In this document: piece by piece, positions 8,629-16,878 of the stretch | How positions within the stretch are numbered: the first letter of the stretch is position 1 | Layout: every line of letters begins with the position of its first letter | Source: Malaciobacter mytili LMG 24559 | GTDB taxonomy: Bacteria; Campylobacterota; Campylobacteria; Campylobacterales; Arcobacteraceae | Direction: 5' to 3' | NCBI RefSeq assembly: GCF_003346775.1 | Contig: NZ_CP031219.1 | Coordinates: forward strand, 992,001-1,056,000 | DNA: 64,000 nt | The notes under the pieces: generated by a model | The model's database searches: none | What the model was told of the DNA's origin: nothing | The model's input: only the letters and a program-made list of their open reading frames with translations | Program-made: the position numbers and the translations under genes

Positions 8629-9119
8629 AAGTAACAGTTATTAATACAGGTGGAACTTTTAATAAAAGATATAACCCAATAAAAGGACAACTTGAAGTTC
8701 CAACTGACAATATTGCTTTAGATAAAATTATTGCTGCTTGCCATAATATTGAATTTGAAATTAAAAATATAGTTTCAAAAGATAGTTTAGATATGACTGA
8801 TGAAGATAGAGTTGAAATTTGTGAAGCAATAAAAAATAGTGCAAATGATAAAATAATTATTATTCATGGAACAGATACTGTTCATTTAACAAGTGCTTTA
8901 ATAAAAGAGCAAATAAATGATAAAAAAATAGTTTTTACAGGTGCTATGGTTCCTATGAGTATAGAAGAAGTTGAAGCAACAATGAACTTCTCTTTAGCTT
9001 TAGGATTTTTAAGTGCAACTGTGGAAAATGGAACTTATATTGCTATGCATGGAGTTGTAGTTGATTCTTCAAAATTAGTTAAAAATAGACAATTAGGACA
9101 ATTTTTAATTACAAAATAA
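8625..9119 (+). CDS. Short asparaginase (N-terminal domain only)
   Basis: 164 residues, about half of a bacterial asparaginase (about 330). It retains the N-terminal active-site motifs: NTGGTFNKR with the nucleophilic Thr near residue 10, HGTDTVHL with the second Thr-Asp pair, and TGAMVPM. The C-terminal domain is absent and the gene ends cleanly at a terminator, so this looks like a compact family rather than a broken gene. Start is TTG at 8625, overlapping the aspA stop by 4 bases, with AAGGA upstream. It would make aspartate for AspA in the cytosol (no signal peptide). Whether one domain is catalytically competent is unknown. Confidence 0.75.
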   Translation: MKVTVINTGGTFNKRYNPIKGQLEVPTDNIALDKIIAACHNIEFEIKNIVSKDSLDMTDEDRVEICEAIKNSANDKIIIIHGTDTVHLTSALIKEQINDKKIVFTGAMVPMSIEEVEATMNFSLALGFLSATVENGTYIAMHGVVVDSSKLVKNRQLGQFLITK

Positions 9120-9139
9120 GAGGTGTTTCCTCTTATTTT
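9113..9139. terminator. Bidirectional terminator between asparaginase and ferritin genes
   Basis: An 11-bp perfect stem (AAAATAAGAGG / CCTCTTATTTT) with a TGTTT loop overlaps the ends of two convergent genes and has A/T tails on both sides. Confidence 0.85.
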
Positions 9140-9645
9140 GCAGCAGTTGGGTCTGTAAAAACTCTAGTTGCTAACTCTTTATCTATTGTATAAAGTCCAT
9201 ATCCATTATCTCCCACAAGTTTAACATGGTCAATTATTCCTTTTACTGTTGCTTCTTCTTCAACTTGTTCAGTTACATACCACTGTAAAAGATTATATGT
9301 TGCATGGTCTTTATCTTTCATAGCTAAATCACTTAAAATATTTAAGTTTTTAGTCATCATTTGTTCATGGGCTAAAGATTTTTTAAAAACATCTAAAAAT
9401 GAATTATATTCAACTTTTACCCCTTCAATTGCAGGAAGTTGAATCTCCACATCTTGATCTTCTAGATATTTAAATAGTTTCATTCCATGGGCTATTTCTT
9501 CTTGATATTGAATTAAAAACCAATGAGAAGCGCCATTAAAACCCTCTTTAGAACAGTAAGCACTCATACCAAGATAGATATAAGCAGAATGATATTCTTT
9601 ATTTAGTTGTTCAATTAATGCTTTTTGTAACTCTTTACTAATCAT
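9133..9645 (-). CDS. ftn: Bacterial non-haem ferritin
   Basis: 170 residues, typical of FtnA-type ferritin, a 24-subunit iron-storage shell with ferroxidase activity. Visible are the four-helix bundle signature ELQKALIEQLNKEYHSAYIYLGMSAY with the first ferroxidase Glu, and EEIAHGMKLFKYL carrying the second Glu and His. A further Glu-rich helix contains QVEEEATVKGI. It is monocistronic, with AGGAG just before the ATG. No clear Fur box is seen in the short upstream region. Stored iron would protect against Fenton chemistry. Confidence 0.93.
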   Translation of the reverse strand: MISKELQKALIEQLNKEYHSAYIYLGMSAYCSKEGFNGASHWFLIQYQEEIAHGMKLFKYLEDQDVEIQLPAIEGVKVEYNSFLDVFKKSLAHEQMMTKNLNILSDLAMKDKDHATYNLLQWYVTEQVEEEATVKGIIDHVKLVGDNGYGLYTIDKELATRVFTDPTAAK

Positions 9646-9759
9646 CTTTACTCCTTTAGATTTTTAAATTATAACAATTTATAGTAATACAACTCTTTAA
9701 AAGTAACATAACTTAACTTTAGGTAAAATCACAAAAAATTTAAAATAGGAAAATTTGGT

Positions 9760-10680
9760 ATGGCAATTTATACATGTGGACACACAACTCCAGATTCAGA
9801 TTCTATCTGTTCAGCTATTTCTTTAGCATACTTACTAAATAAAATAGGAAGAGAAGCAATTCCTGCAAGACAAGGACCTGTTAGTCCTGAAACTCAATTT
9901 ATTTTAGATAAATTTGGATTTGATGCTCCAGAATTAAAAACACAATTTGCTGGATGCGAATTATATATTACAGATTATTCTGATAGGGGACAAGCTCCAA
10001 AAGATTTAGACCAAGCAACAGTAGTTGGTATTGTTGACCATCATAAACTAGGAGATATTACTACTTCTACTCCTTTAGAGTGTTGGATTAGACCAGTTGG
10101 TTGTACAAATACAATTGTTAAAGAAATGTATGAATATTATGGTGTAGAAATTCCTGCAAATATTGCTGGAATTATGATGTGTGCTATTTTATCTGATACA
10201 GTAATTTTTAAATCTCCAACATGTACAGAAATTGATATTAAAGCAGTAAGACAATTGGCAGAAATTGCTGGTATTGAAGATTTTGGTGCAGTTGGCATGG
10301 AGATGTTTAAAGTTAAATCAGCAGTTGAGGGTGTACCTGTAAGAGAGTTAGTTTTAAGAGACTATAAACCTTTTGATATGCATGGACATAAAGTTGGAAT
10401 TGGACAACTTGAAGTTATTGATTTAGCAATTTTTGATAAAATAAAAGATGAATTACAAGCTGATATTAATAAATTAAGAGAAGAAGAAAATTTGCATACA
10501 GCTTGTTTAATTTTAACTGATATTATGAAAGAAGGATCTGAAGTATTAGTATCTTCTGTTGATTCTTCAATCTTTGAAAAAGCGTTTAATGTAAAACTTG
10601 AAAATGGAAAAGTATGGCTTGATGGTTGTCTATCAAGAAAAAAACAAATTATTCCTTTCTTAGAACCTGCATTTGCTTAA
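9760..10680 (+). CDS. ppaC: Manganese-dependent (family II) inorganic pyrophosphatase
   Basis: 306 residues, the family II length. It hydrolyses PPi to two phosphates and pulls biosynthetic reactions forward. DHH-domain metal-binding motifs are clear: GHTTPDSDSI at the N-terminus, ITDYSD, and VDHHKLGD. The C-terminal DHHA2 domain ends with the substrate-binding SRKKQ. There is no CBS insertion, so it is the unregulated short form. Single gene with its own terminator. Confidence 0.95.
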   Translation: MAIYTCGHTTPDSDSICSAISLAYLLNKIGREAIPARQGPVSPETQFILDKFGFDAPELKTQFAGCELYITDYSDRGQAPKDLDQATVVGIVDHHKLGDITTSTPLECWIRPVGCTNTIVKEMYEYYGVEIPANIAGIMMCAILSDTVIFKSPTCTEIDIKAVRQLAEIAGIEDFGAVGMEMFKVKSAVEGVPVRELVLRDYKPFDMHGHKVGIGQLEVIDLAIFDKIKDELQADINKLREEENLHTACLILTDIMKEGSEVLVSSVDSSIFEKAFNVKLENGKVWLDGCLSRKKQIIPFLEPAFA

Positions 10681-10684
10681 TATA

Positions 10685-10713
10685 AAAAGATAGCTTTTAA
10701 GCTATCTTTTTTA
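10685..10713 (+). terminator. Intrinsic terminator after ppaC
   Basis: A stem AAAAGATAGCTT / AAGCTATCTTTT with a minimal loop begins 5 bases after the ppaC stop and ends in a T run. Confidence 0.85.
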
Positions 10714-10733
10714 CTTCACTTTAAGGCTTACTT

Positions 10734-11501
10734 ATGGAACTTTTTTCTGATATTTCCCTTTCTTGGGTAATTGGCTTTATAATAGCTGGCTTTATTGCTG
10801 GTTATATTGACTCTATTGCTGGTGGTGGAGGAATGATACAAGTACCAGTTCTTTTATTTAGTGGTATTTCTCCTATTCACGTTTTAGCTTCAAATAAAAT
10901 AGCAAGTGTTTTTGGTGTTTTAATGGCTACAATTAAATATGCTTTAAGTAAAAAAATCTCTTGGAAGGTGGTTAGTATCGCTATTATTCCTTGTTTAGTA
11001 GCTTCTTATATAGGAAGTAGTTTGGTAATGTATTTATCAGATGAAGTTATAAAATGGGCTATTTTAGTAGCTATTCCTATTGCTATGATATTTTTATTTA
11101 AAAAAAGTAAAAAAATACAAGAAGAAAAAATAGAATTAAATAAAAAAAATATTATTCTTTCAACTGCACCTATTGGTTTTTATGATGGGTTATTAGGTCC
11201 TGGTACTGGTACATATATGACTATTTCTATGAAAAAGTTTTTAAGACTTGATTATTTAGTTTCAACAGCTTCTACAAAACCTTTAAATTTTGCTACAAAT
11301 TTGGGTTCAGCAATTGCTTTTATAATGGCAGGAAAAGTTCTTTGGCTTGTTGCTATTCCTATGGGATTAGCAAATGTAGCAGGTTCTTATGTGGGAAGTC
11401 ATTATGCAATTAAAGGTGGAGAAGAGTTTATAAAAAAAGTACTTATTTTTGTACTTATTTTTATGTTAATTGCAAATATTGTAAAAATTGCACTTTCTTA
11501 G
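10734..11501 (+). CDS. TSUP (TauE/SafE) family membrane permease
   Basis: 255 residues with about eight hydrophobic helices and the TSUP signature DSIAGGGGMIQVPVLL near the N-terminus, repeated more weakly as GFYDGLLGPGTGTYM in the second half, as expected of this internally duplicated fold. Members move sulfite, sulfonates or organic anions. It is followed after 8 bp by a GNAT acetyltransferase and then an AraC regulator overlapping by 4 bases, so the three probably form one transcript. Substrate cannot be read from sequence. A second TSUP gene lies at 34092-34835. Confidence 0.9.
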   Translation: MELFSDISLSWVIGFIIAGFIAGYIDSIAGGGGMIQVPVLLFSGISPIHVLASNKIASVFGVLMATIKYALSKKISWKVVSIAIIPCLVASYIGSSLVMYLSDEVIKWAILVAIPIAMIFLFKKSKKIQEEKIELNKKNIILSTAPIGFYDGLLGPGTGTYMTISMKKFLRLDYLVSTASTKPLNFATNLGSAIAFIMAGKVLWLVAIPMGLANVAGSYVGSHYAIKGGEEFIKKVLIFVLIFMLIANIVKIALS

Positions 11502-11509
11502 GATTTTAA

Positions 11510-11938
11510 ATGATTAGGCTTGCAAAAGAAGAAGAGTTTAAAAAGCTAATTGAAATTTGGGAAGATTCAGTAAAAGCTACACATACTTTTTTATCTTTAG
11601 AAGATATAGATTTTTTTAGACCTAAAATATTAAATGAGTATTTATATGCAGTAGAAGTTTATGTATATGAAGAAAATCAAGAGATTTTAGGTTTTATTGG
11701 TGTTTTAGAAAATAAAGTAGAAATGCTTTTTATTACTCCTTTAAAGTTTAAAAAAGGTATAGGAAAAAAACTTTTATCTTTTGCAATTAATACTTTAAAT
11801 ATAGATGCACTTGATGTAAATGAACAAAATGAAAATGCTGTAAACTTTTATAAATATATGAATTTTAAGGTAATTGGTCGCAGTGAAATTGATGGTTTAG
11901 GAAAGCCTTTTCCTTTATTACATTTAAAGTTACAATGA
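11510..11938 (+). CDS. GNAT-family N-acetyltransferase
   Basis: 142 residues. The GNAT fold is suggested by MIRLAKEEEFKKLIEIWEDSV at the N-terminus, the acetyl-CoA loop FKKGIGKKLLSFA (an R/Q-x-x-G-x-G/A variant), and the terminal LDVNEQNENAVNFYKYMNFKVIGR, which resembles the YjaB/YiiD-like acetyltransferases. It sits between a TSUP permease and an AraC regulator and overlaps the latter by 4 bases. Acceptor substrate unknown; small-molecule or protein acetylation are both possible. Confidence 0.85.
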   Translation: MIRLAKEEEFKKLIEIWEDSVKATHTFLSLEDIDFFRPKILNEYLYAVEVYVYEENQEILGFIGVLENKVEMLFITPLKFKKGIGKKLLSFAINTLNIDALDVNEQNENAVNFYKYMNFKVIGRSEIDGLGKPFPLLHLKLQ

Positions 11939-12705
11939 AAACAAAGATTTTTAAAAATAGTAAATTAGAATTTTTAGAATTAAGATATGTTGAGAATATT
12001 ACTCAATGTCAAAAAATGCATCTTCATGAAGAAGTAACTATAACAGCACTTAAAGAAGGTTCATTAAATATATCTTTTAATGAAGCTTCTTTTATTTTAA
12101 ATCCCTTTTTTTTAGTTTTTATAAACTCCTTTATTGCTCATTGTGCTACTTTAAATAGTAAAGTTGCTAAGGGTGGATATGTTTTATATATTAAAAAACA
12201 GTATTTAAACTTATTAAATATAACTTTTGAAAAAGAGTATTATTTTAAACAGGATTTGCAAAATAAATTTATAACTTTATGTGAACTTTTACTTAATAAA
12301 AAAGTTTCAATTTTAGAAAAAGAAGAGCATTTTTTAGAGTTTTGTTTTGAGTTTTTTTCATTTAAAGATAAGTTTGAAAAAAAAGAACAAACTTTAAGTT
12401 TAAAAATAAAAAGCTATTTGGATGTAAACTTTTTAGAAGAGTTAAGTTTAGAAGAAATAGCTAAAAGCTTTGATTTAAGTGTAGTTCATCTAATAAGAGT
12501 TTTTAAAAAAGAGTTTAAAATTCCTATACATTCCTATATTTTAAATAAAAAAGTACATCTAGCAAAAGAGTTATTAAGTTCAAAACTTCCTATTTCTCAA
12601 ATAGCACAAGAGTGTGGTTTTTTTGATCAAAGCCATTTTAATAGGTCTTTTAAAAGAGTATTTCAACTTACACCAAAAGAGTTTCAAAAAAATATATTTT
12701 CTTAA
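11935..12705 (+). CDS. AraC-family transcriptional regulator
   Basis: 256 residues. The N-terminal half (about 1-140) is a cupin-like sensor with MHLHEEVTITALKEGSLNISF. The C-terminal half (about 155-256) has two helix-turn-helix units ending in the AraC signature ISQIAQECGFFDQSHFNRSFKR (shown here as one motif across about 222-243). ATG overlaps the upstream acetyltransferase stop by 4 bases. By position it may control the TSUP-GNAT-AraC transcript. The closest downstream gene is leuA, whose leader contains two TGTACA palindromes. Ligand unknown. Confidence 0.9.
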   Translation: MKTKIFKNSKLEFLELRYVENITQCQKMHLHEEVTITALKEGSLNISFNEASFILNPFFLVFINSFIAHCATLNSKVAKGGYVLYIKKQYLNLLNITFEKEYYFKQDLQNKFITLCELLLNKKVSILEKEEHFLEFCFEFFSFKDKFEKKEQTLSLKIKSYLDVNFLEELSLEEIAKSFDLSVVHLIRVFKKEFKIPIHSYILNKKVHLAKELLSSKLPISQIAQECGFFDQSHFNRSFKRVFQLTPKEFQKNIFS

Positions 12706-12716
12706 AATGTTAATTT

Positions 12717-12749
12717 TGTACAAGATTTAAATTTTTTCTTTATGTACAA
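12717..12749. promoter_or_regulatory. Repeated TGTACAA in the leuA leader
   Basis: TGTACAA occurs at 12717-12723 and again at 12743-12749, 26 bases apart start to start. The core TGTACA is itself a palindrome. The second copy overlaps a possible -10 TACAAT at 12745-12750. It could be an operator, for example for the AraC protein just upstream, or chance. Confidence 0.3.
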
Positions 12750-12774
12750 TAGTAAAAATCAAAAAGGAGAAAAG

Positions 12775-12822
12775 ATGTTTATAAATAAAACTTCTATTAC
12801 TATTTCTTTCCTACTCTTTTAA
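12775..12822 (+). CDS. Possible leuA leader peptide, 15 residues
   Basis: A short frame MFINKTSITISFLLF starts nine bases after the start of a strong AAGGAGA ribosome site and ends 45 bases before the leuA ATG. Five of its 15 residues are Ile or Leu, and both Leu codons (CTA, CTC) are rare in a genome that mostly uses TTA/CTT. This resembles amino-acid-responsive leader peptides. No GC-rich terminator hairpin follows it, so any mechanism would more likely be translational. Expression is unproven. Confidence 0.45.
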   Translation: MFINKTSITISFLLF

Positions 12823-12867
12823 TTTTCTTTCAAAATAACTTTCTTAATACTAATCTTGGAGATAAAA

Positions 12868-14181
12868 ATGAATTATAAAAAATATAAACAATATCCTATT
12901 GTTAAAAATTTTGATAGAAAATGGCCAAATAATGAGCTTAATAAAGCGCCTATTTATTGCAGTGTAGATTTAAGAGATGGAAATCAAGCTTTAGTAAATC
13001 CTTTAAGTATAGAACAAAAGCTAAGGTATTTTAAAACTTTAGTTCGTATGGGATTTAAGCATATTGAAGTTAGTTATCCAAGTGCTTCTCAAACAGATTT
13101 TGATTTTACAAGAAAATTAATTGAAGAGAATCATATACCAAATGATGTGTATATTCAAGTTTTAATTCCTGCAAAAAAAGAGTGGATAAAAAGAAGTGTT
13201 GAAGCAATGAAAGGTTCAAAAAAAGCTATCTTTCATCTATATAATCCCACAAATGAGTTTCAAAGAAGAGTGGTTTTTAATAAAACAGATAAACAAATAG
13301 TTCAAATGGCAGTTGAAAATATGCAATATTTAATTGAACAAACAAAAGAGTTTGATGGTGAAGTTATTTATGAATATTCACCTGAAAGTTTTTCCCAAAC
13401 TAATTTAGAATTTGCTTTAGAGATTTGTAATGAAGTAATAAAAGTTGTAAAGCCTACACCAAATAAAAAAATGATTATAAATCTTCCAAATACTTTAGAA
13501 GCTTGTAGTGCAAATATTTATGCTGATAGAATAGAGTGGATGTGTAATAATTTATTATATAAAGACTCAATAATTGTAAGTGTACATCCTCATAATGATA
13601 GGGGAACTTCTGTATCTTCTGCTGAATTAGCAGTATTAGCAGGTGCTTCAAGAGTTGAAGGAACTTTATTTGGAAATGGTGAAAGAGCTGGAAATTTGGA
13701 TTTGGTAAATTTTGCTTTTAATATTTATTCAAATGGGATTGATGCGAAACTTGATTTATCAATTATTGATGAAGTAAAAAAAATGTATGAAGAGCTAACT
13801 TCTTTAAGTGTTCCTTTAAGACATCCATATGTTGGAGAGATGATATTTACAGCTTTTAGTGGAGGGCATCAAGATGCTATTAAAAAAGGTATGGATTATC
13901 AAAGGCAAAAAGCTTTAGAAACTTGGAGTGTTCCATACTTGCCAATTGACCCTAAAGATATAAAAAGAGATTATGAAAAAGTTATAAGAGTAAATTCCCA
14001 GTCAGGAAAAGGTGGAGTAAGCTTTATAATAAGTGAGTTTTTTAATGAAAATTTATCTAAGCAAGATAGTATTGCTTTTGGACAAATAATAAAAGAAGAA
14101 TCAGATAAATTACAAAGTGAGTTAAGTAAAACTCAAATTATAAATTTATATAAAGAGTTTAAAAAAGCTAAAAATATTTAA
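12868..14181 (+). CDS. leuA: 2-isopropylmalate synthase, short form
   Basis: 437 residues from ATG at 12868, preceded by GGAGA; a TTG 12 bases earlier is in frame but overlaps that ribosome site. It condenses 2-oxoisovalerate and acetyl-CoA, the first step of leucine synthesis. Motifs: CSVDLRDGNQAL at the TIM-barrel start (metal-binding Asp), and SVHPHNDRGT with metal-binding His residues. It belongs to the long actinobacterial-type group by motif (PIYCSVDLRDGNQAL), but it lacks the C-terminal LeuA regulatory domain (family about 550-640 residues). Classical leucine feedback would therefore be missing; the leader peptide may be the control point. Confidence 0.88.
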   Translation: MNYKKYKQYPIVKNFDRKWPNNELNKAPIYCSVDLRDGNQALVNPLSIEQKLRYFKTLVRMGFKHIEVSYPSASQTDFDFTRKLIEENHIPNDVYIQVLIPAKKEWIKRSVEAMKGSKKAIFHLYNPTNEFQRRVVFNKTDKQIVQMAVENMQYLIEQTKEFDGEVIYEYSPESFSQTNLEFALEICNEVIKVVKPTPNKKMIINLPNTLEACSANIYADRIEWMCNNLLYKDSIIVSVHPHNDRGTSVSSAELAVLAGASRVEGTLFGNGERAGNLDLVNFAFNIYSNGIDAKLDLSIIDEVKKMYEELTSLSVPLRHPYVGEMIFTAFSGGHQDAIKKGMDYQRQKALETWSVPYLPIDPKDIKRDYEKVIRVNSQSGKGGVSFIISEFFNENLSKQDSIAFGQIIKEESDKLQSELSKTQIINLYKEFKKAKNI

Positions 14182-14228
14182 TTTATCTTGCAAATTGAAA
14201 TATTCTTAATTAACTAAAAAATTTATAC

Positions 14229-14234
14229 TATAAT
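14229..14234 (+). promoter_or_regulatory. Predicted -10 box for the ABM-domain gene
   Basis: TATAAT 22 bases before the ATG at 14256, in an AT-rich stretch with no clear -35, as is usual for sigma-70 promoters of Campylobacterota. Confidence 0.5.
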
Positions 14235-14255
14235 AGACTAAAAAGGAGTGTTATT

Positions 14256-14582
14256 ATGTATGGTGTAATTTTTGAAGTGGAAATAAAAGCTAATAAAAAA
14301 GAACAATATTTGCAAATTGCCTCAAAATTAAAAGAGCAATTAGTAAAAGAAAAGGGTTTTATTTCAATAGAGAGATTTCAATCTTTAGTTCAAGAAAATA
14401 AACTTCTTTCTTTATCTTTTTGGGAAGATGAAAAAGCTATTTTAAATTGGAAAAAGAATTTAGATCATATGAAAGCTCAAAAAGAAGGAAGAGATAGTAT
14501 TTTTATAGATTATAGAATACGGATTGTGGAAGTAAAAAGAGATTATACTTTACAAAGTAGTGAGTTTAAAAGTAAGTTTTAA
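14256..14582 (+). CDS. Antibiotic biosynthesis monooxygenase (ABM) domain protein
   Basis: 108 residues with the dimeric alpha-beta barrel ABM pattern: YGVIFEVEIKANKKEQYLQIA, then KEKGFISIERFQSL, then SLSFWEDEKAILNWKKNLDH. Such small proteins act as haem or quinone monooxygenases or as stress proteins. It is cytosolic, with AAGGAG before the ATG, and stands alone with its own promoter and a shared terminator with the convergent ureohydrolase. No specific substrate can be inferred. Confidence 0.8.
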   Translation: MYGVIFEVEIKANKKEQYLQIASKLKEQLVKEKGFISIERFQSLVQENKLLSLSFWEDEKAILNWKKNLDHMKAQKEGRDSIFIDYRIRIVEVKRDYTLQSSEFKSKF

Positions 14583-14594
14583 AACTTACTTTTA
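14567..14594. terminator. Bidirectional terminator between ABM and ureohydrolase genes
   Basis: A perfect palindrome with arms TAAAAGTAAGTTTT and AAAACTTACTTTTA overlaps the stop codons of two convergent genes and has T-rich flanks in both directions. Confidence 0.75.
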
Positions 14595-15653
14595 TTTATA
14601 TTCTATTTTCCCTTGAGAAGCAAGTAGTGCTGCACAAAGTTGATATAAAACCCTAGCACCAACATTTGCATCCCAACCATCTTGACTATCTCCAACTTCA
14701 CATAAGTCAAAACCTATAATATTTTTCCCACTTTTTACTATCATAAATATTAGGTGTTCTAATTGTCCATATTTTAAGCCACCTGGTACAGGTGTACCTG
14801 TATTTGGACAATTTAATGGTTCTAAACCATCAATATCAATTGATAAATAAACATTATTTGGAAGTTTTTCTATATATGGTTTATAAACCTCTTCTAAAGA
14901 TTTACCACTTGCTAATTGTTGTTGCATATGTGTATCATATAAACATGCACCTTTTTTACCATATTCAATTAATCTTTGAGCCTCTTCTTTACTATAATCT
15001 CTAATTGCTATTTGAACAAGATTAGAGATTTTTTTACATTCATTCATTGCATTATAAAAAATTGAAGCGTGAGAGTAAGTAAATCCTTCATATGCTTTTC
15101 TTAAGTCATGGTGAGCATCAACATGTAAAATTCCAAACTCTTCTTTTTGCGTATCATTTAAAGCTTTAATAAGTCCCAAGGGAGATGAATGATCTCCTCC
15201 TACAACTGCCACAAATTTACCTTTTTTAAGTAAATCAATTGATTTATTATAAACAGAACTATTTAGTTCAATAGAAGCTTCATTTACAAATTTTAAAGCT
15301 TTTTTATTTGATTTTCCCTTTTCTAATGCTTCAATAACTTTTATTGCTTTTTTTCTAGCTTTATTACTTAGTTTTAATAACTTTTTATCAGTTTCAAGCA
15401 TAGCAATACCAGCTGTGTAAGGTTTAATGTAGTGAAAAGTTTCCACATCAAGTTGATGACTTGAAGTTCTTATTGCATCAGGAGCTTTTGCTGTTCCTTC
15501 TCCAAATGAAACTGTGGCTTCCCAAGGTACTGGAACTAAAACTAAACTAGCTTCATTTGGGTCTAATCTTCCTCCTATAAAACCATCATCTTCTTGTGGA
15601 GGTAAGCCTAATTCTAATACTTTTATTTCTTCTTCTAAAGTTCTGTAAGACAT
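14592..15653 (-). CDS. Arginase/agmatinase-family ureohydrolase
   Basis: 353 residues from ATG at 15653, which follows AGGGAAA; a start 17 codons earlier lacks a ribosome site. The binuclear-manganese motifs are all present: VVGGDHSSPLG, HVDAHHDLR, and SIDIDGLEPLNCPNTGTPVPGG. It is longer than E. coli SpeB (about 306) because of an N-terminal extension of about 50 residues. Agmatinase (agmatine to putrescine and urea) is the usual annotation of this type in Campylobacterota; arginase or guanidinobutyrase cannot be excluded. Monocistronic. Confidence 0.85.
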   Translation of the reverse strand: MSYRTLEEEIKVLELGLPPQEDDGFIGGRLDPNEASLVLVPVPWEATVSFGEGTAKAPDAIRTSSHQLDVETFHYIKPYTAGIAMLETDKKLLKLSNKARKKAIKVIEALEKGKSNKKALKFVNEASIELNSSVYNKSIDLLKKGKFVAVVGGDHSSPLGLIKALNDTQKEEFGILHVDAHHDLRKAYEGFTYSHASIFYNAMNECKKISNLVQIAIRDYSKEEAQRLIEYGKKGACLYDTHMQQQLASGKSLEEVYKPYIEKLPNNVYLSIDIDGLEPLNCPNTGTPVPGGLKYGQLEHLIFMIVKSGKNIIGFDLCEVGDSQDGWDANVGARVLYQLCAALLASQGKIEYK

Positions 15654-15804
15654 TATTTTCCCTATTTTAAATGTATATTTTGAATTATAGAATAAATAAG
15701 GCAATAAAAATGTTAATTTTTAAATAAATTTTGTTTTTAAATAAGGAATAAGGAAAAGGTTGTACTATTACAGATAAATTATAATAAAATAATTAAGGTG
15801 AAAT

Positions 15805-16878
15805 ATGGCTGAACTTTTAAAAAATATATATACTAAAAGTTATATAGAGAATTTAGCTTTAAAAATATCAAAAGTCTATTTACAATTCAATAAACAAGGG
15901 TTTATATCTTCTATTTTTTGCCCTTTGTGGGAAGAGTATGAATTAAAAATGCGTATGAGACATATTGCACTTACCTTAAATACTTTTTTACCTTTTTCAT
16001 ATAAAGAACAACTAGAGATTTTAAAAGAAGTCTCAAAAGATTTTTATTCATATGAAGCTATGTTTTTCCAAGATTTTGTAGAGCTTTTTGGTTTAGAGGA
16101 TTTTGAAACTTCTTTTGCAGCCTTAGAAGTTTTTACAATTGATTCAACAAGTGAGTTTGCAATAAGAGCTTTTATCTTAAAAGATGAAAACAAAACAATA
16201 AACCAGATGAAACTTTGGGCAAACTCTTCAAATGAACATATAAGAAGATTAGCTAGTGAGGGATGCAGACCTAGACTTCCTTGGGGAATTTCACTTCCTA
16301 AATTTAAAAAAGATCCTCTAAAAATTTTGGAGATATTAGAAATTCTTAAAAATGATAAAAGTAAATATGTACAAAAAAGTGTAGCAAATAATTTAAATGA
16401 TATTTCAAAAGATAATCCTCACCTTGTAATAGAGTTTGTTTCTAAAAATCTTGGAATTTCAAAAGATTTAGATTGGATTTGTAAACATGCAAGTAGAACT
16501 TTACTTAAACAAGCAGAAGAAAAAATTTTAAATTTATTTGGATATGATGATTCTTCTTATATAAATATAATAAATTTTAAGTATGATACGACTTTACAAA
16601 TGGGAGAAGAGTTAAACTTCTCTTTTGATATACAAAGTGAAAAAAATATTGGTAATGCTAGAATAGAATATGCAATATATTATAAAAGAGCCAATAATAA
16701 GCATAATAAAAAACTATTTATGATAAGCCAAAATGAGATAAAACAAAAAACTAAGAGTTTTGCTAAAAAACAAAGCTTTAAAAAATTAACTACTAGAAAA
16801 CATTATAAAGGCAAACATTTTATCTCTATTATTATAAATGGAAAAGAGAAAATAAAAAAGGAGTTTACTCTTTTATGA
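15805..16878 (+). CDS. DNA alkylation repair protein, AlkC-like
   Basis: 357 residues of HEAT-like alpha repeats, as in the AlkC/AlkD glycosylases that excise 3-methyl-purines without base flipping. The stretch [15 protein letters not shown] near residues 150-165 is a strong AlkC-type signature. The C-terminal 90 residues form a beta-rich segment ([31 protein letters not shown]), as in the Ig-like tail of some AlkC proteins. The YbaK gene follows with a 4-base overlap, so both are one transcript. No adaptive-response regulator (Ada) is near. Confidence 0.82.
   Translation: MAELLKNIYTKSYIENLALKISKVYLQFNKQGFISSIFCPLWEEYELKMRMRHIALTLNTFLPFSYKEQLEILKEVSKDFYSYEAMFFQDFVELFGLEDFETSFAALEVFTIDSTSEFAIRAFILKDENKTINQMKLWANSSNEHIRRLASEGCRPRLPWGISLPKFKKDPLKILEILEILKNDKSKYVQKSVANNLNDISKDNPHLVIEFVSKNLGISKDLDWICKHASRTLLKQAEEKILNLFGYDDSSYINIINFKYDTTLQMGEELNFSFDIQSEKNIGNARIEYAIYYKRANNKHNKKLFMISQNEIKQKTKSFAKKQSFKKLTTRKHYKGKHFISIIINGKEKIKKEFTLL

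Noticed and set aside
15654-15704. Earlier start for the ureohydrolase
   Set aside because: The 17 extra residues are AT-rich noise with no ribosome site; ATG at 15653 follows AGGGAAA.
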